In this document: in pieces, positions 50,434-58,806 of the stretch
How positions within the stretch are numbered: position 1 is the first letter of the stretch
How the letters are laid out: each line of letters begins with the position of its first letter
Position numbers and translations under genes: made by a program
Notes under the pieces: model-generated
What the model was told of the DNA's origin: nothing
Seen by the model: only the letters and a program-made list of their open reading frames with translations
Databases searched by the model: none
NCBI GenBank assembly: GCA_964587515.1
Contig: CAZPMO010000001.1
Span: 1 to 64,000, forward strand
Length of the DNA stretch: 64,000 nt
Source: CAZPMO01 sp964587515
Lineage (GTDB): Bacteria; Pseudomonadota; Alphaproteobacteria; MPNO01
Direction of reading: 5' to 3'

Positions 50434-52883
50434 GCGACCAGGTAACCGATTTCGTTGATCATCCGCGTGATCTTTTCTAAGCCGATAGCGTCGGAATCGT
50501 AGGAGACCACGATCTCCTTTTGCTTGAAATCACCGGTGACCGCGCCGATACCCGGCGCCGTCATTAGATAGGCTTCGATGGTCTCGACACACGCGGAGCA
50601 ATGGATACCGGGCACCGTCAATACGGCCTGTTCGAGACCGGCATTGTGCGACGCGGACGCGATCGGTTTCAGGATGCGCCCGACGAACGAATTCAGCAGC
50701 ACCGTCGAGACGCTCAGCGCCATCGCGATCATGGCCCAGGACGGATGAACGAGGCCCGTCGTGGCCAGCGGCACGCCGATCCCGTTGAAGAAGAAGGCGA
50801 GCGAAAGATTCTGCACCGTCTTGCGATAGCTCGCCGCCCCGATGGAGATCGCATCGGTCACCGCGCCCAGACGCGAGCCGATAAACACCACATCCGAGGA
50901 TTCGATGGCGATGTCGGCGCCGGCGCCGATCGCCATGCCCACATCGGCCTGCATCAGAGCCGGCGCATCGTTGACGCCGTCGCCCACCATGGCGACCCGG
51001 GCGCCGCCTCGTTGCAGCTCCCGGACGATCTCCGCCTTTTGCCGCGGCAAAATCTCGGCATGGACTTCCTCGATACCGGCCAGGCGCGCCACCGCCGCCG
51101 CGGTCCTGGGGTTGTCGCCGGTCACCAGCACCGGGACCAGGCCGCGCGCCCGGATATCCGATACCGCTCCGGCGGCGTCGGATCGGAGCGTGTCGGCGAT
51201 CCCGAGCACGCAAGCGACCTCGTCATCGATCGCCACGACAATCGCGGTATGCGCGCGGGTCTGCTGATCGGCGAGCGCGTGCTCGGCGGACGCTATGACA
51301 ACGCCTTCTTCCTGGAGAAATCGCGCCGAGCCGACCAGCACGTGCCGGCCTTCGACCAGCGCGCGCACCCCCGCCCCGGTCGCCGACTGGAAGCCGTCGC
51401 AATCGGGAACCGCGATCCCGTGGCCCTCCGCGGCATCGACGATCGCGCGCCCGAGGGGATGCTCTGACGGAAATTCCGCCGCCGCCGCGAACCGGAGCGC
51501 CGTTTCGCGCCCATAAGGCGGAAACGCGATGATTTCGACGACGCGCGGCTTGCCTTCCGTGATGGTGCCCGTCTTGTCGAGAACCACATGGGTGACGTCC
51601 TTGAGGATCTGGAAGGCTTCGCCGGAGCGGATCAGAATGCCACGCTCGGCCGCCATGCCGCCGCCCCGGGTCAACGCCAGCGGGGTCGCCATGCCGAGGG
51701 CGCAGGGATAGCCCATGACAAGCACGGTCACCGCCGCATAGATCGCCGTCACCCAATGAGGTTGTTCGGTCCAGCCTTGCGGCGCGAAGCTCCAGAACAA
51801 TGCCGCCGCAAGCGCGATTCCGAGCACCACCGGCACATAGACCCGCAGCACCCGGTCAACCAGAACCACGATGCCGGGCTTCATCGCCTTGGCTTCCTCG
51901 ACATGCCGGGCGACCTGGCGCAGGAAGCTGTCCTCGCCGATCCGCGTCACCTCGACGAGCAGCGCGCCGGTCTGATTGATGCTGCCGCCGATCACGTTAC
52001 TGCCCGCGCTTTTTTCGACCGGAATCGACTCGCCGGTGACGATGGATTCATCGACCGCGCTTTCGCCATCGATGACGCGGCCGTCCACCGGCAGGCGCTC
52101 TCCCGGCCGAATGCACACTTGATCGCCGACGGCCACCTCCTCGATGGGGATTTCCCGCTCATCGCCGTCGCGCACCAAGCGCGCGGTCGGCGGCTGGAGA
52201 TCGAGAAGCTTGCGCACGCTTTCCGAGGCCTTGGTGCGCACAAGCAGCGAAACCCAGCCCGAAAGCAGGTGATAGGCGGTCAGAAAGACGACGATGCCGA
52301 AGAAGTCGACCGCCGGGAACCCGACGAACCCGTACCAATCGAGGAAGGGAACGGGCGCGCCGAGCAGACCGCCCATATAGGCGCCGACGACGCCCACGGA
52401 GAGCAGCACGTGCTGGTTGGCGATGCCGCGTCTCGCCGCGCCCCAGGCCATGCGGGCAATGCGGCGTCCGTTCCAGCCGTGGACATAGGTGGCGAGTCCC
52501 CAGGCGGTCCAGACGTGCCAGTCGCGCATCTGCCACAGATCGAGCCACATGGCCGCCATCGACGCGAACAGGACCACCGCGCCGACGGCGGCCGAGGCGA
52601 GGTCCAAGCGTTCACGGCCGATCGCCTCGCGCTGTTCCTCGAAGGCGTGCACCTTGCGCGGATCGCGGATCGTGAACCCGAGATCGCGCAACGTCCGCGT
52701 GATGCGGGACTCGTCGATCGTCTCCGGCGAGAACCGGATCAGCGCCTCTTCATGGGCCAGCGAGACATGAACGTCGGCGACGCCTTTTTCACGCCGGAGC
52801 GCGCCCTCGATGGAGTTGGCGCAGAACGAGCAGCTCATGCCGCCGATCTTGAGTTGAAGCGTCGACAACGGCGCGCCGGTCAT
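50430..52883 (-). CDS. Heavy-metal P1B-type ATPase with YPC motif and two HMA domains
   Basis: The 817-residue pump has an N-terminal HMA domain (GGMSCSFCANS, Cys18 and Cys21), eight likely membrane segments, the TGES actuator (VTGES), the phosphorylated Asp436 in VVLDKTGTITEG, SEHPLG and GDGVNDAP. A second HMA-like domain lies at the C-terminus (IHCSACVETIEAYL), which is unusual. The transmembrane metal motif that is normally CPC reads YPC (residues 392-394, MGYPCALGMATP). It sits in a locus with an exported protein, a CcdA-like protein and MerP/MerF-like proteins, so Cu+ or Hg2+ export is plausible. Start at 52883 is by ATGA overlap with the upstream gene. Confidence 0.9.
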   Translation of the reverse strand: MTGAPLSTLQLKIGGMSCSFCANSIEGALRREKGVADVHVSLAHEEALIRFSPETIDESRITRTLRDLGFTIRDPRKVHAFEEQREAIGRERLDLASAAVGAVVLFASMAAMWLDLWQMRDWHVWTAWGLATYVHGWNGRRIARMAWGAARRGIANQHVLLSVGVVGAYMGGLLGAPVPFLDWYGFVGFPAVDFFGIVVFLTAYHLLSGWVSLLVRTKASESVRKLLDLQPPTARLVRDGDEREIPIEEVAVGDQVCIRPGERLPVDGRVIDGESAVDESIVTGESIPVEKSAGSNVIGGSINQTGALLVEVTRIGEDSFLRQVARHVEEAKAMKPGIVVLVDRVLRVYVPVVLGIALAAALFWSFAPQGWTEQPHWVTAIYAAVTVLVMGYPCALGMATPLALTRGGGMAAERGILIRSGEAFQILKDVTHVVLDKTGTITEGKPRVVEIIAFPPYGRETALRFAAAAEFPSEHPLGRAIVDAAEGHGIAVPDCDGFQSATGAGVRALVEGRHVLVGSARFLQEEGVVIASAEHALADQQTRAHTAIVVAIDDEVACVLGIADTLRSDAAGAVSDIRARGLVPVLVTGDNPRTAAAVARLAGIEEVHAEILPRQKAEIVRELQRGGARVAMVGDGVNDAPALMQADVGMAIGAGADIAIESSDVVFIGSRLGAVTDAISIGAASYRKTVQNLSLAFFFNGIGVPLATTGLVHPSWAMIAMALSVSTVLLNSFVGRILKPIASASHNAGLEQAVLTVPGIHCSACVETIEAYLMTAPGIGAVTGDFKQKEIVVSYDSDAIGLEKITRMINEIGYLVA

Positions 52884-54337
52884 CGCCGTAATGCCCTCAA
52901 ATGGTCGTCGCCGAGAAACGGATCGGCGGCGCGCTCGCCGCGCAGGGCCAGCATGTTGGCGAGGAACATCGCGCCGGCGCCGCGGAACATGGGGTCGGTG
53001 ACCGCCCACCGATCCTTCCGCCATGCGACCGCGCCCGCGAATACGGGCGCGACGCCGCTTTCGACGGGATCGGGCAGGCGAGGATGCGCGAAATGCGCGG
53101 CGGGCAACCGTTTGCGGTATTCGGCCGCGACCAGGCGAAGCGGGCTTGAGCGCAACATGCCGGCGGCCACGAAGATCGTCTCGAAGAAACGGGGATACAA
53201 CCGGCGCGCGGTCGCGGCGTCTGCGTCGGAACCATGCCAACGAATGGCGTTGAGCCCGGCGACGACGGCGCCGACGGTCGAGGTGTCGTAGCGCGGCCCG
53301 TCATTTCGAAAAACGCCCAGGGTTTCGTCCCAAAGGGGAAGCAAATTTTCACGGAAGCGCCGAGCGGCGGCCCGCCGGTAAACTTCGCCGTCGAACAGTC
53401 GGCCCGCCTCGATCAGACCGTAGATCGAAAGTCCGAGATCCTCGAGTGTCGCCGGCGCGGCCTCCACCAGTGCTCCCGCATGGCCGCGCGCGAGATCGAG
53501 AGCGGCGCGCCGCCGCTTTGAATCGGGCGCCACAAGCGCGTAACGCGCCAGCGCCTCGATAGCGATCGCGCGATCGCCGGGCTTTGCCGGCGCAAGCTTC
53601 GTGACCGCCAGAAATGCTGCATTCAGGAGGTCGCGCGTGTCGGCCGGATCGGTTTTGGCCCGGTAGGCGGCGTGCCAGTAATCCTTGTGATCGTTGGTGG
53701 CGGCCCGGATCAGGTTCGCGGCCGACCACAGGACGACCGCCTGGTCGCGGGGCCGCGGCTTGCCCAACGCGCCGTCCGGGCCTCGTGGCGCGAACAAGCC
53801 CTCGGCGGTTCGCATTTGTTTGAGAATTGCCGCCGCCTGGGTGCGGGCCTGCGGCAGCATCATTAGGCCCGCCAGCCGGCTCGCCGGGATGTCGTGAAAC
53901 CGCAGATGAAATTCCGGACTGGTGATCTTGATCAGGGTCCAGCCATGGGCGCCGGGATCGAGTGTCCGGTCGAAGGTCCTTGCATCCCATTGCAGCGTTC
54001 GCGGCTCGGCGAAATCGGGCCGGCCTGCGAATTTCGGATCGCCGGCCGCGTAGATCATGCCGCCCATGGGAATATCCGGCATGCGCGGGCGCGCGACGTA
54101 GCCGGCGCGCCTGAGCCAGTCGTCACGCTCATAAGCGGAGATGATCTGCGGTTTACCGAGACCGGAGAACATCACGGCGTTGGCCAGATTGGAGAGCGCC
54201 GCCCAATAGGCCGCCGTCTCGACGCTTTTGGCGTCGTAATGAAATTCCTGCGCCGGGCCCGCCTGCGGTCGCGCGACCACGAACGCCGCCATGACGAATG
54301 CGGCGAGGACTTTTTTCCCGGCCGTGCTCACGCCCAT
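52880..54337 (-). CDS. Hypothetical exported protein of the metal locus
   Basis: A 485-residue protein with a signal peptide (VLAAFVMAAFVVARPQAGPAQ). The rest is largely helical, with regularly spaced Ala-rich segments (RDLLNAAFLAVTKLAP, AIEALARYALVAP, LEDLGLSIYGLIEAGRL and FFETIFVAAGML), resembling an alpha/alpha toroid. No catalytic motif is recognisable. It overlaps the metal ATPase start by 4 bases and the CcdA-like gene by 10, so it is part of the operon. Function unknown; a periplasmic role beside the metal transporter is inferred from context. Confidence 0.7.
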   Translation of the reverse strand: MGVSTAGKKVLAAFVMAAFVVARPQAGPAQEFHYDAKSVETAAYWAALSNLANAVMFSGLGKPQIISAYERDDWLRRAGYVARPRMPDIPMGGMIYAAGDPKFAGRPDFAEPRTLQWDARTFDRTLDPGAHGWTLIKITSPEFHLRFHDIPASRLAGLMMLPQARTQAAAILKQMRTAEGLFAPRGPDGALGKPRPRDQAVVLWSAANLIRAATNDHKDYWHAAYRAKTDPADTRDLLNAAFLAVTKLAPAKPGDRAIAIEALARYALVAPDSKRRRAALDLARGHAGALVEAAPATLEDLGLSIYGLIEAGRLFDGEVYRRAAARRFRENLLPLWDETLGVFRNDGPRYDTSTVGAVVAGLNAIRWHGSDADAATARRLYPRFFETIFVAAGMLRSSPLRLVAAEYRKRLPAAHFAHPRLPDPVESGVAPVFAGAVAWRKDRWAVTDPMFRGAGAMFLANMLALRGERAADPFLGDDHLRALRR

Positions 54338-55003
54338 TTCTTCAGATCGACGAACGCGCCGAACCAGATCGACCAGAGACCGAGGATCACGAACACCACA
54401 CCAGTCCAGAACGGCATGCGCCGGGGCAGCCCGGCCAACCGGTCGAGCTGGCGGCCGATGGGCGGGAACGCGACGGCGAGAACCAGCGGCAACGACAGCG
54501 CGAGGCCGAAAAGCGCCAGCGCGACAAACGCTTTGAGGACGGTCGCGGCACCGGCGGCGGCGCCGAACAGCGCGAACAGCGCGAACAGCAGCGGCGCGGC
54601 GCAGGCGGGAATATTAAAGCCGAACAGCAGACCGAGCCCGGCCGAGCCCGTCCTCGGCGAAAGCCGTTTCAGGCTCGGGCCAAGCCGGCGCAGGAAAAAC
54701 CCGGATTTACCCACGAGATATACCAGGCCGAGGATCAGGTAGACGGCGCCGAGAACGATCCAGAAGCCCTGCTGCAATGCGGTGAACGCGGTGCCGAGCA
54801 AGGCGGCGGCCACGCCGAACAATCCCGATGACGCCGCCCCGGATGAGCGTGAAGACGATGGTTGCGAGCGTTTTCTCGGCCGACGTACGGTCTTCGAGAT
54901 GCTTCACGAACAGCAGGTTGGCGCCCATGGAGCAGGGCTCCACGAAACCGATCAGGCCGAGGCCGATCGGCAACAGCACCAGAGCGGTGACCGAATTTTC
55001 CAA
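54328..55003 (-). pseudogene. CcdA/DsbD-like transmembrane protein, frameshifted
   Basis: The frame starts near 55003 (TTG, weakly supported) with LVLLPIGLGLIGFVEPCSMGANLLFVKHL, the first Cys-containing membrane segment. It runs to IRGGVIG and then loses the frame at about 54823, where one extra base appears. Removing it gives VIGLFGVAAALLGTAFTALQQGFW. The rest (WIVLGAVYLILGLVYLVGKSGFF, LLFGFNIPACAAPLLFALFALFG and two more segments to 54328) continues in the second frame. The two Cys-bearing helices (EPCSMG and IPACAAP) are the electron-carrying pair of CcdA-type proteins. A single-base sequencing error would explain it, and the gene may be functional. Confidence 0.7.
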
Positions 55004-55006
55004 TCC

Positions 55007-55219
55007 TCAGCTTTCGAGAACGGAAAACCCGGCGCGTTCGACAATCTCCGTGATCCGGTCCGCCGACGTCGCATGCTCGTTGAAGGTGACATTCGCGTTC
55101 GCATCGCCGTAGGAAACCTCGGCCGTTCGAATGCCCGTCTCCTTCTCCAGCAAACTATGAATACGATCGGCGCAACCGTCGCAATGCATGCCGTCGATCT
55201 TCATGGTCAATGTCCGCAT
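55007..55219 (-). CDS. Heavy-metal-associated domain protein (MerP/CopZ-like)
   Basis: A 70-residue stand-alone HMA fold: KIDGMHCDGCADRIHSLLEKETGIRTAEVSYGDANANVTFN, with the metal pair Cys13 and Cys16. There is no signal peptide on the chosen start, so it is a cytoplasmic metallochaperone, more like CopZ than periplasmic MerP. The ATG at 55219 has GAGGAGAG upstream; longer in-frame starts add sequence without family similarity. It is the first gene of the metal operon on this strand. Confidence 0.85.
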   Translation of the reverse strand: MRTLTMKIDGMHCDGCADRIHSLLEKETGIRTAEVSYGDANANVTFNEHATSADRITEIVERAGFSVLES

Positions 55220-55273
55220 CGCTCTCTCCTCGGCAGTCTTCTTTTCGGATTTCTGCATTTGATACAGGATGAG

Positions 55274-55291
55274 CGCAAAGAAAACTTTGCG
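55274..55291. promoter_or_regulatory. Palindrome in the divergent metal-locus promoter region
   Basis: CGCAAAG (55274-55280) and CTTTGCG (55285-55291) form a perfect 7-bp inverted repeat around AAAA. It lies between the divergent MerP/CopZ-like and MerF-like genes, a position suited to a metal-sensing repressor. No regulator gene is present in the window. The binding role is inferred. Confidence 0.4.
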
Positions 55292-55359
55292 TCCCCTGAT
55301 CACGATTTCATGACCTGTCGGGGCTTGAACCGGGCAAAAATTAGGCATGAAATGCACAT

Positions 55360-55575
55360 ATGACCAACAAGCAACTTCTTTACACCGGGTGCACGGGCAC
55401 GGTGATCGCGGTGATCTGCTGCTTTACGCCGTTTCTGGTGGTGGTTCTCGGTGCCGTCGGCCTGTCCGCGTGGCTCGGCTGGCTCGATTTCGTGCTGCTC
55501 CCGGCGCTGGCGCTATTTCTGATTCTCACGGGCTTTGCGCTCTATCGGATGAAGGCCAAGCCCGATACGGCGTAA
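55360..55575 (+). CDS. MerF-like small membrane transporter
   Basis: The 71-residue protein has two hydrophobic segments (TGTVIAVICCFTPFLVVVLGAVGLSAWLG and FVLLPALALFLILTGFALY). The first holds the vicinal Cys20-Cys21 pair of MerF/MerT-type mercuric-ion carriers (VICCFTP). The second Cys pair found at the C-terminus of MerF is absent. MerF moves Hg2+ into the cytoplasm. It is divergent from the metal operon and convergent with the amidohydrolase at 55582. Neither merA nor merR is in the window, so another thiophilic metal is possible. Confidence 0.78.
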   Translation: MTNKQLLYTGCTGTVIAVICCFTPFLVVVLGAVGLSAWLGWLDFVLLPALALFLILTGFALYRMKAKPDTA

Positions 55576-55581
55576 ATAGCG

Positions 55582-56457
55582 CTAATCCAGACCGTAAATC
55601 CGCGCCGCGTTGCCGCGCATCAGCTTTCGCAGCGGCTCGGGTCGCAGGCCAAGCGCCTCGATGTCGGCGCGAGTGGTCTCGAAGTCGAGCACCGGCCAGT
55701 CGGTGCCGAACAGCACCTTGTCTTGACCGTAGGAATTTATGTAGTGGACGAAGGAGTCCGGCCAGTATTTGGGGCGGTGCGCGTCGGAACCGATAAAGAC
55801 GTTCTCGTGCTTCCAGGCCATGGCGATCATCTCGTCGGTCCAGGGAACGCCCACATGGATGCCGATCAGCTTCAGTTCCGGAAAATCGCAGGCCACCGCA
55901 TCGAGCGCGATGGGGCGGCCGACGGAACGACGCGGCTGGTCCTTGGCGTAGACCATCGACTGGCCGACCTGCATCTGGATCGGCACGTCGAGTTCCACGC
56001 ATTTCGCATAGAACGGATAGACTTTCGCGTGATCGGGCGGAATTTCGAACCAGTGGGGATAGAAATGCGCACCGATGAAGCCGAGTTCCTTTACCGCGTG
56101 TTCAAGCTCGCGGACCCCCGTCATCCCGTCATTCGGGTCGATACCCGCCATCCCGTAAAGCCGCCCCGGCGCCTGAGACACGGTTTCCGCGATGAGGTCA
56201 TAAGGAATACGATAGCTCGACGGCAGTCCGACCGGCCCCGCCCGGGTCGCGAACAGAAACGCCTTTTCGATGCCCGCCGCATCCATGCGCGCCAGCAGCG
56301 CCTCGACCGTGACGCCGCCAGCGTTATTCTCTGCGACCCCCATCTTGCCGGTTAGGAAGTTTTCCCACCAGCCGCGCCGGTGTTGCAACGCCTCGGGCGT
56401 ACAGATATTGACCACCGCGTCGATCGCACCGTTTTGCAACGTTCCAACTCCCTCCAT
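55582..56457 (-). CDS. Amidohydrolase family protein (ACMSD-like, copy 2)
   Basis: A 291-residue paralogue of the protein at 29078-29941. Long shared runs include ELEHAVKELGFIGAH, YPHWFEIPPDHAKVYPFYAKCVEL, PIQMQVGQSMVY and SVGRPIALDAVACDFPELKLIGIH. MAWKHENVFIGSDAHRPKYWP and VLFGTDWPVLDFETTR are shared as well. It is divergent from an acyl-CoA ligase (44 bases apart) rather than following HyuA. Same fold and probably the same reaction type, but a different pathway setting. Confidence 0.88.
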   Translation of the reverse strand: MEGVGTLQNGAIDAVVNICTPEALQHRRGWWENFLTGKMGVAENNAGGVTVEALLARMDAAGIEKAFLFATRAGPVGLPSSYRIPYDLIAETVSQAPGRLYGMAGIDPNDGMTGVRELEHAVKELGFIGAHFYPHWFEIPPDHAKVYPFYAKCVELDVPIQMQVGQSMVYAKDQPRRSVGRPIALDAVACDFPELKLIGIHVGVPWTDEMIAMAWKHENVFIGSDAHRPKYWPDSFVHYINSYGQDKVLFGTDWPVLDFETTRADIEALGLRPEPLRKLMRGNAARIYGLD

Positions 56458-56501
56458 TGCCGTCTTGTCCGCGCGCCTTGGCCGCGCCTATCCTACATCC
56501 C

Positions 56502-57968
56502 ATGAACCTCGCCGACATCATAGCCAATCACGCGCGGCGGCGCCCCGATCATCCGGCCATCATCGAGGATGGGCGCACCATCGATTATGCCGAGTTCGAC
56601 GGGCTGATGCGCGGCTGGGCGGCGCATCTGCGGGCGCAGGGCGTCGGGCCCGGCGATATCGTCGGCGTAAACCTGAAGGACAGCGCCGACCACGTGATCG
56701 CGCTTTACGCCATCGCCCGGCTCGGCGCGGTGATCATGCCGATGGACTGGCGCTGGTCGCGGGAGGAAAAAGAACGGCTCGCCGGTTTCTTCGACGCGCG
56801 GCTGGTCCTGTGCGAACCCGGCGACGAGGCCGCCGGCCCGTGGACAAAGGCCATTATCGACCCGGCATGGCGCGATGCGGTAGAGAACGCGGATGGCGAC
56901 GCGGGATTTCCCGAAGGCGGCAACCCGCCACTGGTGCTGTCGCTGTCGTCCGGCACGACGGGCACGCCCAAGGGGCCGCTGATTACCCACGACCAGATGT
57001 TTGCCCGTTTTATGATCTACTTCGTTTCGCTCGGTTTCAACGAGCGCACGCGCTTCCTGTGCGCCCAGCCGCTTTATTTCGGCGGCAGCCGCGGCTATGC
57101 GATGGTTTCGCTTTTCTGCGGCGCGACGGTGGTGATGCACCCTTTGCCCTACGAGGTCGCGGATCTGGCCAGCACCGCGCGGGACGAACGCATCAGCCAT
57201 CTGTTCCTGGTGCCGACGGTGCTGCGCCGGGTTCTCGACCTGCCCCGCGCCGAAGATGGGGAGCGGTTGCTGGGAGACCTGCAGTGCCTGTTTTCCACCG
57301 GCGCGATGCTCCATCCGGAGGAGCGCGCCGATTTACAGGCCCGAATATGTTCGGCCTATCTCAATTTCTATGGCTCGACCGATGGCGGCGGCTGCACCGC
57401 GTTGATGCCGGACGATCCGGACGACGCGGCGTCCTCGGTGGGAAGACCGGTATTCGGGACCACGCTGGAGATCGTCGATGACGGTCACGCGGCGTTGCCG
57501 GCCGGTGAGATCGGCCGCATTCGCTACCGTTCCGGCGGCACCGCGAGCGGCTACTACAATAACGAGGCCGAAAGCGCCGACGCCTTCCATGACGGTTGGT
57601 ACTACCCGGGCGACCTCGGCTGGCTGGATGGGCGCGGCTATCTGCATCTCGCGGGGCGCGCCAACGACATGATCATCCGGGGCGGGGTGAACATCTATCC
57701 CGCCGAGATCGAGCATGTGCTAGCGACCCACCCCGCCATATACGAGGCCGCGGTGGTCGGCTGTCCCTCGCGGGAGCTTGGCCAGGAGGTCGCGGCCTTC
57801 GTGGTGACGCGGGAAGGCGCCGGCGAGACGGACGAAGCGGCGCTCCGGGCTTTTTGCCGCGAACATCTCGCGCGCTACAAGGTCCCGCGCGCCGTGCGAT
57901 TCGTCGATGAACTCCCCAAGAGCCCGATCGGCAAGGTGCTGAAGAACGAACTTGCCGATCTTTTATAG
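56502..57968 (+). CDS. Acyl-CoA ligase / AMP-dependent synthetase
   Basis: The 488-residue enzyme carries the acyl-adenylate signatures: LSSGTTGTPKGPLITH, NFYGSTDGGGCTALMPD, YYPGDLGWLDGRGYLHLAGRANDMIIRGGVNIYPAEIE and the C-terminal catalytic Lys in PKSPIGKVLKNEL. Compared with the fadD-like protein it lacks the long N-terminal extension, so short or aromatic acids are possible substrates. It is divergent from the amidohydrolase, which suggests a joint degradation route. The start at 56502 (MNLADIIANHARRRPDHPA) matches the family. Confidence 0.92.
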   Translation: MNLADIIANHARRRPDHPAIIEDGRTIDYAEFDGLMRGWAAHLRAQGVGPGDIVGVNLKDSADHVIALYAIARLGAVIMPMDWRWSREEKERLAGFFDARLVLCEPGDEAAGPWTKAIIDPAWRDAVENADGDAGFPEGGNPPLVLSLSSGTTGTPKGPLITHDQMFARFMIYFVSLGFNERTRFLCAQPLYFGGSRGYAMVSLFCGATVVMHPLPYEVADLASTARDERISHLFLVPTVLRRVLDLPRAEDGERLLGDLQCLFSTGAMLHPEERADLQARICSAYLNFYGSTDGGGCTALMPDDPDDAASSVGRPVFGTTLEIVDDGHAALPAGEIGRIRYRSGGTASGYYNNEAESADAFHDGWYYPGDLGWLDGRGYLHLAGRANDMIIRGGVNIYPAEIEHVLATHPAIYEAAVVGCPSRELGQEVAAFVVTREGAGETDEAALRAFCREHLARYKVPRAVRFVDELPKSPIGKVLKNELADLL

Positions 57969-58706
57969 CGCCAACACCGCGATGCCGGTCGCGATCAGCA
58001 GACCGATGGCGACCCGCTTGTAGAGCGTCTCGGGCGCATGGGCGAACAGCCGGGCGCCGGCCCAGCTGCCGGCGACATAGGGCGGGGCCAGCGCCACCAC
58101 CCGCAACAAGGTCTCGATCCCGATACCACCACCCACCGCGAAGGAGACGACCGTCATGACCGCGACCACGCCGATCGCGATGACGATATTGGCGCGCTGG
58201 ATGTCAGCCGGCAGGGGGGCGGAGAGAAAATAGAGCGCGACCGGCGGCCCGCCCATTCCGGCGAAACCGGTGATCGCCCCGCACAGCGCGCCGGCGACCG
58301 CGCCGGGAACCGCGCCGCGCGGCCCGCGATAGACCCAACCCACTGCCAGCGCCACGGCCACCACCAGCACGATGGCGCCGATAATCTGGCGCACCGTCGC
58401 CGGATCGGTCACGAACAGCGCCGCCGCGCCGAGCGGCGTGACGATTACGATGGCCAGCGACATGGTGGCGATTTCGCGCCATCTCACGATCTTAAGCGCG
58501 CCTGGAACCAGTGGGATCAAGCCGAACACGCCCGACAGGACGGTCACAACGATGGCCTCAATGGGGCCGAACAGAAGCGACAGCAGCGGCACCATCAGCA
58601 ACGCGCCGCCGAACCCCGTGTAGCCGTGCAGGATTCCCGCCGCGACCGCGACGACCGCCGCGATCGCGAGATGCCCGTCCAAAAGCGGCGTAATGAGTTC
58701 GATCAT
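57963..58706 (-). CDS. Sulfite exporter TauE/SafE family permease
   Basis: The 247-residue protein has about seven to eight hydrophobic segments and the typical N-terminal repeat AAVVAVAAGILHGYTGFGGALLMVPLLSLLFGP. The second repeat begins with GALCGAITGFAGMGGPPVALYFL. TauE/SafE proteins export sulfite, sulfoacetate or other organic anions. The 3' end overlaps the acyl-CoA ligase by 6 bases (convergent). Confidence 0.92.
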   Translation of the reverse strand: MIELITPLLDGHLAIAAVVAVAAGILHGYTGFGGALLMVPLLSLLFGPIEAIVVTVLSGVFGLIPLVPGALKIVRWREIATMSLAIVIVTPLGAAALFVTDPATVRQIIGAIVLVVAVALAVGWVYRGPRGAVPGAVAGALCGAITGFAGMGGPPVALYFLSAPLPADIQRANIVIAIGVVAVMTVVSFAVGGGIGIETLLRVVALAPPYVAGSWAGARLFAHAPETLYKRVAIGLLIATGIAVLAL

Positions 58707-58806
58707 GCCTTTCCCCGTTGAGCGCCGCCGCCACTATAGTAGGGTTGAACCTGGATGGACGATCAGTGATTTTGGGGCCGGAGACCATGCAAGACAGCGG
58801 GGAACA

